Source: Malania oleifera
Lineage: Eukaryota > Streptophyta > Magnoliopsida > Santalales > Ximeniaceae
Reading direction: 5' to 3'
Assembly (NCBI RefSeq): GCF_029873635.1
Contig: NC_080428.1
Span: 61,925,957 to 61,989,956 of the forward strand
DNA: 64,000 nucleotides
The translations under genes and the position numbers were made by a program. Each line of letters starts with the position of its first letter. Positions within the stretch are counted from its first letter, which is position 1. The notes under the pieces are model-generated. The model saw only the letters and a list, made by a program, of their open reading frames with translations. It made no database searches and had not been told where the DNA came from. Shown one piece after another: positions 35,392 to 45,711 of this stretch.

Positions 35392-38300
35392 GTAATGGGT
35401 GGTAGCACCACGAGTTTGTGTCATGGCATGCAAGGGATGTGGTGGTGGAAAATATAAAAGAGAAATATGTGAATAATAGCATGAACAAAATAATTTTATG
35501 GTCATTATTAACAAACTAGCTGCAGGTGCGCACGATGCGCATGCTCTACGACTTTTTAGATATTTTTGTTTATAAGATGATATTTATAAGTTTCAAACTC
35601 TTCATGTGAAATTGGATGGTAATGGTAATATATGATTTTTGTGATTAATGGATAAATAAATTGGATAATATTCATATGTTCTAAAATATTTACATATAAA
35701 AACAGTCATTTGAAAAGAAAAAAAAAACATGTACCTACTATTGTTCATTAAGAGGTAATAGTTAAAATATATTTAATATTTACATATAATATAAACAAAT
35801 AAAATTTCAAGACTTGGTTTTAACAACTATACAACGCATATATGAACATCTTTCAATCTTCTACTAATTGTCTCCCATTAACTTTCGCAATGTTCTTATT
35901 AAAAAATACACAAAAAATTAATATTAATATGTGAATATAAATTTGTGTTGTGTAATGTAGAGAAGAAAACAACACCTCGTAATTATGCTGTACGGTTTGT
36001 CAATCATTTTCTCTTTGACTCTCGTTTGTAATTTGAAGAATGTGACATAAGAAAGCATAGTAGAATAAGAGATGTAGTTAGGCATATTAAACTGTAAAAG
36101 GATACCTCTGATGTAGATATCTCCATTTTTGTATGCTTTGTTCAACTGCCGATTGTAATCTTGCAAACACATTTTCTTTAAATAATTAGAATATAAAAAA
36201 CAGAATGTGATCATCTATGAGTATTATACCTTTGAGATGACTCATTTGAAGTTGCATTTCGTTGACATAGTAGAACTCGTTTAACCATATTCCAGAGTTG
36301 TGTTTAATCTACTCTAACATTGGAATTTTATCCAAAACTATAGATTTAAAATTGCTTTACCTGGTGTTGTCGTAAACATAAGTAACATACTATATGAATT
36401 GTTTTGAAGTCATTATTGAAGTAATTTGAGATTTTTTTTTAACTTGTTTTGTTTGCATTGTTTATCGGGATATGGTAAGATCATTTAACCAAATATCTCT
36501 CTTGCATGGAAAGTTCAAATAAACTCATGATGAAATAAATTTAAAAAGATAAGAATGAACAAGTGTAAAATGTGAATATAAATTAAGCAAGTAAAAAGTT
36601 CTAGGTAATTACATGATTGGGTTTTGATTATCTTTATTTCTTTACGTATCTTCAAAATATGTGACACACTAGTAATGTGTTGTATGAATTGATAAGATTT
36701 CGAGAAAAAAAATTAATTCTAAAAAAATAATGGAAACTTTGTAATATATACAATTGTTTAACCAAGTTACCCTCAAAATTATGACTTCCTATAATATAAC
36801 AAATATAGCACCATGTTAATTAATAAACATGACAGAGTTTGATTATAGATAATACTTTTTTGTTTTTAATTATTCTTTTCACTTTGAACATCGTCTAACA
36901 TTTTATGTTTTTGTTCCTTACTGGACATCTCAATAGTTAAAGTTTGAAGTTTTTGTATTGACTGTCTTACATTAAAAATTTAGAATCTTGAAAGAGAATA
37001 GGAATAAATTAGACACAGAATTAAAGATGTGTGACATACCTCATTGTGTAGCACAAATCATTGTGGGCCTCCACTATGGAACAAAAATAAACAAATAAAT
37101 ACTCTTAAGTTCTTACGCACATTTAAAAGTTTAAATTTTATTTTATTTTTTTGTTAAAAAATTTAAAAGTTGCATCACTTGCAATCAGGTATGTCACAAC
37201 TAGCTAGTCAAAGTTTTATTCAATAGTTGGGTAAATCCTCATGCCACGCACCAAAAGCACAATGTTGTGTACAAATATTTTTAATTTTCATATAGTAAAT
37301 TTACTTAACAAAAATATATATTTGAACTTAGTAAGGTAAGCAAAAATTATAAAATGATATGTATTCGATTACCATTTTCAATAATGCAAAATTCTTAATT
37401 AAATCCATTGTCAAGGTCTATTTATTTGTTCACATTTATTGATCCCTAGTTATTAAAGGAGTATCTATTTTAATGTTTAGTCATGCATGTATATAAGCGA
37501 TTGTGGTCGAGCGGAGATAGTAATGATCTACATGAGACGAAAAGAAAAGTGGGGAAAATGAGAGAGAGAGAGAGAGAGAGATGGAAAAATAAATGAATGA
37601 AAATGATAAGAGAATAGGGAGGAAGAGATGTAAGATCATGCGAGAAAGAGATAATGAGTGTGAATGTCAAACTAATAAACATAACTTGTTGAAAAATGAA
37701 TGTGCCATGTGCTAAGGTAGAAGGATATGCCTATGCTTAAGATTTAAATATCTATTATTAGATATTAGATTAGATTAGAGCCACAACTCTGTCTCCTATC
37801 TTGCTCAAGCTAGTTAGCTAAATCTTACTTTGATCTTAAGTGCATAGGCAACCATATATATTTTATTTGAGTTCTCAATTTGCATGTGGTCTGTATATTT
37901 GAGTTCTTAATATACATCTTTTGCGTGTCATGCCCCTTGCTAATGCTTAATTGAATTAAATGATTTGAGGAATAACCTCCTAACTAAAGAGGCTACGAGA
38001 TAAAGGGGCAAATCAAAGAACAAGTAGGAAAGGGGGTCTCAAGAGATTCAATTCTAACTTTTGTAGATAGGAGGAAGATGTGCATTGAGCTCCTCAATGA
38101 GAGAGGGGCTTCACCCCCCCTTCAATCTAGACTTGTTGAAAAGTCATGCCTATATGTTGACATAGGTGTTGTTTCACAAATTGAACACCTTACATCGTGT
38201 GAGGATTGTGTAATACTAGTTGTGGCATACAAGCTTTAACTAGTCATTTGAAAGCTAACTACAAATATGTCACAAGAACACATTCCTAAGTACCAAATAC

Positions 38301-38495
38301 AAAGTACACAATAGACAACAAGCATGAAGTATATAATTTATTTCGTTATACCTTCATACACAATACATTTTCTAGTAAGCAAGCAACTAGCCTCGAACAC
38401 AAATACAATGCTAGTGAAGTTTACAATATTATTAATAAACATTCTCCTATAAAGCTTTTGATGCTACTTGCTTGCTTTCGCTCTAACATAGGTAG
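35392..38495. other. AT-rich intergenic DNA, no gene recognised
   Basis: No supported frame or element boundary. A short imperfect palindrome of GTGCGCAC/ATGCGCAT type occurs at about 35526-35546, and a pure GA microsatellite at about 37560-37580. Confidence 0.5.
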
Positions 38496-39650
38496 ACATA
38501 TGTCGTGCCCCGAACCTGATAGGGTTTAAGGTGCGATTTTCCATAAATGTTATATAATTGACGCAATAAATATAAAGTAGCGAAAGTAATTGAAACCTTG
38601 AGTCCTTTATATCAGAGTACTAAACAATTGTATTACAGGAATATCTCCAATGACAACATCTACATTTTGTGAAATATGAAAACATATTTAACTGACACTA
38701 TACAAACATTTATTCTAAACTGCACTCTCCAATCTTGCCCAGATGCTTGCTATGCCTGATGCCCAGTACATCCTACATAGTTATCCGTAAGGTGGAATAA
38801 TAATTGGGGTGAAACAACATTTACTAAGTGGAAAAGATTATTATCAGTGTGTAGTTAAGATGAGCTTTACGGTATCAAAATTTATTTAATAATTAATATT
38901 TAATATTGTAACTGTTAAAACCCATATTTGAACAATTGTAACACATTTATAAATTATTTACATCCAAATAGATATATATATATATATATACTTTCCTTTA
39001 TACTTTTCCTGTAAATCATCACTTAGGCCTTCTAAACTAGACCTTGTTCACATATATATGCATACTTTCCTTTAGGTTTTTCTTTCAAATTATCATTTAG
39101 GCCTACTAAATGACCATATTCACATAAATATATAAATATGTATAAAAAAAAAAACTCCTTTTGGCCTATTAACTGTAAGTCATGTTTACTCCGATGACTG
39201 GGTTGTGCGGTCCGAAGATTGGACTTAGCAGGCTCACCGATCAAACTAAATCAAACTATAACATCATCTACAAGTGATATTTTCTCTATTAAGTCCTGGT
39301 CCGGAATCAAGTATGCACTCAGGAGAAATCTAACACTTTGAAAAATTACTTTGTAAACAGTGTGGGTGTATTATATAAACTGTAATCTGTAAGCAACAGT
39401 ACTGAGCATTTGTAATCTCTGAGTCATCAGGGTTCTTAAAACATACCATTATAATTTATGTAATAAAATAGTATCATAAAAATACCATCATTTTATAAAA
39501 CGTGTAATAAAATAGCATTTATAAAAATCCCATCATTATGAAACATGTAATAAATATAGTATCATAAAAATCTCATCATTGTTCATTTATTTAATATGTA
39601 CTAAAATAAGCTCATGTCACATGATTTGTGTGTTAATAATTATTTATTTT

Positions 39651-41892
39651 TGTTGGAATTGGTATGAACCCAAGAGGGGGTGAATTAGGTTTTAAATTTT
39701 TTTAGCAAATTTATACATTTGCCGATTCACTACAGTTCATATCTCATTCATAATACAAACGTGTATGTAAATTAATAAAGTGATAAATATAGACATACAC
39801 GTAGAACATATCTCATTTCAAATAGAGGTGTGCATGCAAATAATTATAACTAAAAATAAAAGTAGACACATGCAGAAATTTAAGTGTAGAAATATAAATG
39901 AGATAGAGAGTGAGTGACATAAGATTTGTTATCGAGGTTCGGTCAAACTAGCCTACGTCCCTACCTTGGGCATACCCCCCAAGGATTACACTAACCCTAC
40001 TCACTTAAACGGGTAGAGCATAAGTCATTACAACCTCCCTTTACGGGGCGAGGTAAACCTCATCTCAATTACAAGAATGAGCTCAATTTGTCTCCCTTAC
40101 GGGGTGGATACTCCCTAGTTCAACTTTTCTAGTTGAACTGAACCGGTCTTACTTACGGGGTTCAGACTCTCCAGTTTAATTTTGGCCTGAACCCAACCGG
40201 TCTCACTTACGAGACTGAGACTCCCCAATTCAATTTGTGGGCTGAACCCAATCGGTCTATTAAAAACCCTTTTTGTACATAATACAATGCTTCTAAATAC
40301 ACGTAGAAATGTACACATTAAGCTCTAAAATGCACACTCCAATGATATAAAATGATGTTCAATGGAGTAAGGGTGTTTTTCAAAATAAATATTTTCAATT
40401 TTTGAATAATGATGTGTATGAAAAGGTATTTCAAATATTTGAACCCTAATGAAATATTTCTCCAAAAACTATTTTCCAATAAAAATTAGGAGAACCTAGG
40501 GTTTGCTTTCAAAGGCATCTTGCAAACAATGATATTTGATGTGAGGTAAAATATCAAGAACCTCAAAGATCAAAGTGTTATAAAAATTTTCTCCAACAAA
40601 GATTTGCAATAAAGGATGTGTGGAGAAGTTAGGATTTGTGCTCACAATAATCACAATTTAAAAACAAATGCCAAACAAAAAATAAATACTCTCTTTCAAA
40701 AGATTTTCCAAAGAGTAATGAAGAGAGTTGGAGAGTAAAAAATTTAACCCCAAAATGATTTTTAAAATGAAAAGTAAGTGAGAGAACTTTGATTAAGTGA
40801 AAAATTTAAGAGAAAATAATTGTGAATAAAAGTTGCTAATCTAAGTTATGAAAGGGGTATATATAGAGTTTGAGAAATTTTTGACCATTAGGGACACACT
40901 AGGTATTATTAAAAAGTTTAATTAAATTTTAAACTCGTTTTAGCATTTAAAAATACCGCAACTTGAGAGGTTAGGTTGACCATAGACAAGGTTCGGTCGA
41001 CCATATTAATAAGTTCGGTCGATCGTGGCAATTTTGAACTACAGAAATGGTCGACCATCTCAGTGCGATTCTGAACCCCTTCATAGGTTCGGTCGACCAT
41101 GGCTAAGGTTCGGTTGACCACTCATATGGTTCGGTCGACTATGGCCAATTTGAACTACACAACCAGTCGGTCGAACAGTTGAAGAGTTAGACATGTTTCA
41201 ATTCGGTCAACCAAGGACGATACGTTCATTTTAGAACGGTCGACCGTGAGAAGTCAACTTGTTGACTTTTGACTGGTTTGGTCGACCAAGGCTTTTACAC
41301 TGCTTGGGGTTCGGTCGACCGAAACTTAGTCAACTTTTTTACTTTTAGCTAACTAGTTGTTCGGACGACCAAGCTAGTTATTACTAGTTTGGTTTGGTCG
41401 ACCGGAACTTAGTCTTTTTAGCCTACAAGTGTTTGGTTGACCCAGCTGGTTATTACCAGAAAGGTTCGGTTGAATGGGGCTATTTAAGAGCATGATTTTG
41501 ACCCTAAGTTATTTTTAAACCTTTTATATGATTTTAGTCTTTTAGGAAAATATTTTTCTTAAAAATGTTAAGTGCCCTAAAGTCATTTGGTTCCCTATGG
41601 TTAAACTACAGTCATCTGAGCATTCAAATCATATCATACAAGATATATGCATTATTACAGACCAAATATGAAAACTAAATGTATTTACAATTACAATTAA
41701 ATAAGTCTTCTTCTTTGCTCTTCTGACATCATGAAATGCGCTTGAGTGTATAGTTTTTACATCATTAAAGGTTTCCATTGCCAGTCATTTTATGTGTGTG
41801 TTGAATTATAACCTACTCAATCACTAAATACATATATAAGTAACTTGTGTTTTGTCAAAATCAAAATAGGGATCGAACTCAAAAAGTCAACA
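39651..41892 (-). mobile_element. Solo LTR of Sirevirus (Ty1/copia) type
   Basis: A 2242-bp segment from TGTTGGAATTGG to AAAGTCAACA with 5-bp flanks ATTTT on both sides (39646-39650, 41893-41897). The terminal text 'acccaagagggggtgaatt' and 'caaaatcaaaataggg' resembles LTR ends I associate with Sireviruses (from memory). A TATA-like box reads in minus sense at about 40857-40868, which sets the sense as minus. A large GTCGACC-motif cluster (40970-41475) lies upstream of it. No internal region remains. Confidence 0.75.
40970..41475 (-). promoter_or_regulatory. Array of GGTCGACC-core motifs in a Sirevirus-type LTR
   Basis: About a dozen copies of a motif close to GGTTCGGTCGACCA are spread through some 500 bases, several with longer shared flanks (for example the 'gaccatggc...' and 'ttgaactaca' segments). 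Upstream of the LTR's TATA-like box in its sense. Function unknown. Confidence 0.6.
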
Positions 41893-41966
41893 ATTTTTAA
41901 TAGAAAATTAAAATACTGTAAATTACCCGAGTGGATTAAAATATTTCTTTTAAAACAATAAACTCA

Positions 41967-42325
41967 ATTATATTTAATAAAAAAAATCGATATAATTAAA
42001 TTCACGTACTTTAATTAAGCCAGGTATATTTAATAAAATCTAATATAATTCAATCCTTATACTTTAATTTAACTTAGGTATATTTAATAAAAACTAATAT
42101 AATCCAATCTTCGTACTTTAATTTAAGTAAGGTATATTTAATAAAAGTTAATATAATATAATCCACATACTTTAATTTAATTCGGGTATATTTAATGAAA
42201 ATTGATATAATCTAATCTCCGTACTTTAATTTAAATCAGGTATATTAAATATAACTGATATAATTCAATTCTCGTGCTTTAATTTAAATTGGGTATATTA
42301 AATAAAAAGAATGACATAATCCAAC
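41967..42325. repeat. 54-bp minisatellite, about seven units
   Basis: Units starting GGTATATTTAATAAAA recur at about 42023, 42077, 42131, 42185, 42239 and 42292 (spacing 53-54), with a further diverged unit before them. They lie inside the solo LTR at 38501-42761. Confidence 0.9.
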
Positions 42326-42684
42326 TCACTTACGCTTACTTAACCGTGTGAAATGATCACAATGACTTTTTAACTCTTAAAATGAGATTGAAAAGAGTGG
42401 AGAAGTGAGAATTTTAAGTGTATAAAAATTATCCTTCTACCACTAATTTTTTCACTTACTTTTCTTTCAATTCCTCTTTCAAATTTTCTATGAAAAATGA
42501 ATTGAAAACTCTCCTATTTATAGAGAATGAAGGAGTAAATTTATAATTTTGTGAGGAAATTACTCAAGAATTAAAAAAAGAAGAAGAAGGAAACTTATAG
42601 GTCAAGAAAAGGGTTGTATGTGTGCCTGTATGGATGATTCAATTTGAATTTGTTAATCCAATTTTGATAAGGATGCATCCTTAT

Positions 42685-42718
42685 ACATATTATTATATTA
42701 TTATATTATATATATTTA

Positions 42719-42758
<40 letters not shown>

Positions 42759-42759
42759 G
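42685..42759. repeat. (TTA)n microsatellite
   Basis: Mostly pure TTA/ATT trinucleotide over about 40 bases (from about 42719), with mixed AT repeats before it. It lies at the sense start of the solo LTR. Confidence 0.9.
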
Positions 42760-43171
42760 CAACATATGTGAGGAATCATACTTCACTTGTTTTACTCTCA
42801 ACTCAAAATATAAACTCCACACCGTTATTTGCATGATGAATGTTGTAAAATGGATGAACACAAGACAAATGAATATGAAACCCTAGTGAGCTTAGGTTGT
42901 CATAAAGGGTCATGTTGCAATTAACTTATCATTGAGCGTGGCCCATGACTACTAGCTCAATATTCAAAGGTGCTCTCTCTGTCCCATTGATACAAATTGC
43001 AAATTATAATAGGACTATTTTGATATTATTAGGACAACACGATATAAATATTTATTCTACATCTAAAATAAGCTATCGTCCAATTTGGATGTGTAACATT
43101 CAAAGATGTGCCATCCCGAATTCAAAATGCGACATTGGTAAAGTCGTTGAAAAGATTATCATTTTTTTTTT

Positions 43172-43549
43172 ACCTTCATGGGCATGGCGCGGTGAAAAGA
43201 CATCAGCACATAAGAAATATCGGAGGTTCAATTACAGGTAGATATACTCACGAAACTAGAGGTACCTGTGGATGGTGAGAATTTACTTTGTGAACCAACA
43301 GAAATCGTGAATGGTGAGAGTTCACTTTGTGAGCCAGCGAAGATCGTGAATGGTAATGGAGATGCGTCTCGGAGGTTGGGTTGACTGAACGTTCAACTAA
43401 TGCACGGAAGCTGTGTCTGCATTTCAGACTTTACCTGATCAGCCAGATCTAGGGGGAGGATGCTGATTCGTAAGTTTGGTGCCGCACCAGGGGTTCAAAG
43501 GGCTTGTTAGTAGCTGGAGTTAATATGTGATAAAAAAAAAAAAAAAAAC
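43172..43549 (+). mobile_element. tRNA-derived SINE
   Basis: The head carries an A-box-like TGGCGCGGTGAA (about 43185) and, about 35 bases on, a B-box-like GGTTCAATTAC (about 43227): the internal RNA polymerase III promoter of tRNA-derived SINEs. The element ends in a poly-A run (43532-43548). Target duplications AGATTATCATTTTTTT flank it (from 43153 and 43550, at least 16 bases). The body contains a duplicated segment of about 44 bases (around 43270-43355, 'gtgaaccaacagaaatcgtgaatgg'). Unusually long for a plant SINE, at about 378 bases. Confidence 0.75.
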
Positions 43550-43690
43550 AGATTATCATTTTTTTGAAAGAAAAAAAATTACGAGTAGGTGATAAATGGG
43601 TCACAATCCATTTTGGTGAATCAGTCCCTTTCTTAAATCTGACGGTGAGTAGCTTCTCTACCTGGGGTATCCTCTAGAAGAAAGAACCAT

Positions 43691-43753
43691 TATAAACCTC
43701 CATAACCACGCTTTCATCTCTTCCCGAGGGCGAGCAGCCATTGACCCATTCCG
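43691..43753 (+). promoter_or_regulatory. Probable promoter and 5' UTR exon of the IF1-like gene
   Basis: A TATA-like TATAAAC (43691-43697) sits about 30 bases before a CT-rich start region (about 43720-43730). A short leader then runs to a donor CCG|GTAAGC (43753/43754). An acceptor TTTTTTATAG|GG (43675+2000, that is 45676/45677) lies 35 bases before the coding ATG, so a leader intron of about 1.9 kb is likely. Transcript evidence would be needed to confirm it. Confidence 0.45.
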
Positions 43754-45676
43754 GTAAGCTTGTCTTCTCAATAGCTGCTGTGCCATTCCTATTCTAGGGT
43801 TCATCACTTACAAGCTATTAAGATTTTGTTTTTCGTAGCTGTTGGTATTTTGTGTTGTCGATTTCATTCCCTTTCTAGCTGGTCACTTGCTGTAGTTATA
43901 ATCCGTGGTGTTATTTAAAATATTTATACTATTTTAATTTAAACCAGGCTCCAGTTTTACTCGTTTGCTTCTTCATTTTCTGGTTTAAATCGGCAATATA
44001 TGGATACGGTGGATTGCATTTCATTTTTATCTCTATCTACACGCACACATTAAACCTCCCATTCAGAATCAGGCTTCTTCTCTAGGATGATTATGAGCTC
44101 TGCAAATCATTTTAGCAATGTCGCTATAGTTGCGTCTAATTTGCGACGTAGCAGATTACATTCTTCTTCATCTTTTATTTGGAAGTCTTGGAAGGTTGAA
44201 ATCCCCGGTGTATTTTTTATTTTTTAAAAATTCTTTTTGACCATATTATAGGAGAATAGGGTTTCACTAACTGCTGAGAGATGGAAAGGCTTTTGCAATC
44301 CATTTTGCTTTTCCTTCATGTTTTTAGTATAAAAAATAAAAAATGTAAAGCAAAAGTGGACCGCGAGGAAACTCATCCTTACATGTTTCGGGTCCTTAGA
44401 GCTCTAAGTGTAGGATTATGTAAATTAGCAGTGTGCAATTTGGGATTGACCCGTAATCAGTGCCCATTTGCCCTTTGAGTTTTTCCTGTTGCTGGCTATA
44501 GCAGCAAACGTGGAACAAGAGGAAACTCATCCGTACATGTCAAAAAGGGTTTTTATAAGCATCCCCATCTTCCATTGCTGCTGATTTGAAATTTAGAAAT
44601 CATGCTGCAAGTTTCTTGGTCATCCATTGCATCAAACTTATATCGGATTGATGGATTTAATGCTTGTATCTCATATATTATGATGCTGTCCATAGGAGGG
44701 AAATTGATAAGTTGGGCAACCTGTGATTTGGTCAGTGTTTGATTAAGAGGTTGGTATGTAAATTCTTCTTCTTCTTCTTCTTCTTCTTCTTGTTTATATC
44801 TTGTTTTCTTGCCAATTATTGGCTTCCAAAAGGATTCAAACTAATCATCATCAAAATTGCCTTTTTTCAGTTGCATTTCCCCCCATTTCTAGATTTTATT
44901 TTTGAGATTTTCTTGCACCTGCACACATTTTTGGGTTTCCAAACAACCACATGAGCCTAAGATTGTCTTGTATTTTGTTGCATTTTTTTACTTCTGTGCC
45001 ATTTTCTTGCATTTTTCTGTATTTTTTGAATTTCATGTGCAATCAAATGAGCTTGCAATTGTTCAAAGAGTTAAAATGGTAAAAGAACTCACATATCAAA
45101 ATGTTTACACAGTTCAATTACAAGGTTCAAAACTTAATTTAGTATTCATTACTTAACCCTTAATTTTGTCAAACACCCCACAGAGCGTGTCAGTGTAGAT
45201 ATTTTAGTGCAAGCAAGGCCACTGGCCATGTTTGACAAAAGAGAATCAGAATTAATAAAAGGGAGGTTGGAAAACCTTCCAACTTAGAATAGTGATGATG
45301 TGAAACTCTGTCCAAAAAAAGTGATGTGTTGAAAACCAAAAAAATGATGTATTTTGAATGAGGGCTCTGCATGATATTTTGAAGTGCCATGGGATTTTGG
45401 AGGGTGGATTTGGGGGTGCCGCTTGGTTTCTTGGATCATAATTGATTTCAATTTTTTACTTCAAATTTTATCCTTTGACATCCATACTAGTAAGTTAACT
45501 ACCTTCGTTGTCGGGCAACACTAAGGGTTGTGCAAATCTGTTTCCTTAGAAATCCCTTTCCTATCACCCCATTTGATTGCCCTCATTCCCATTTCCAATC
45601 ACCAAATGTGGCAGAAGTGAATAAATTTTTCCTGAAAATTTGTCATCTATCTTATTTTTATTTTGATTTTTTATAG
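43754..45676 (+). other. Probable 5' UTR intron of the IF1-like gene
   Basis: T-rich DNA typical of plant introns between the donor at 43754 and the acceptor at 45676. It holds a TTC microsatellite (about 44766-44790) and no recognisable coding or repeat family. Confidence 0.4.
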
Positions 45677-45711
45677 GGAAAATAGCAAAAGAAACCTAAT
45701 AAATAAGGGCC

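Larger units (their letters stand above)
38501..42761 (-). mobile_element. Solo LTR (Ty3/gypsy type), split by a Sirevirus-type LTR
   Basis: It begins TGTCGTGCCCCGAACC and ends at TTGCA (42761), with perfect 5-bp duplications ACATA at 38496-38500 and 42762-42766. In sense (minus strand) it runs TGCAA...GGTTCGGGGCACGACA, an end like that of the plus-strand chromovirus LTR. Without the Sirevirus-type insertion (39651-41892) it is about 2.0 kb. A TATA-like box in sense lies near 42515-42522. It also contains a 54-bp tandem array and a (TTA)n microsatellite at its sense start. No coding region is present. Confidence 0.8.

Noticed and set aside
35526-35546. Helitron or other element terminus at a GTGCGCAC-type hairpin
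   Set aside because: No CTRR end, no matching second terminus and no consistent insertion site could be found.
43172-43260. A tRNA gene suggested by A and B boxes
   Set aside because: No cloverleaf with matching acceptor stem could be drawn; the poly-A tail and target duplications point to a SINE.
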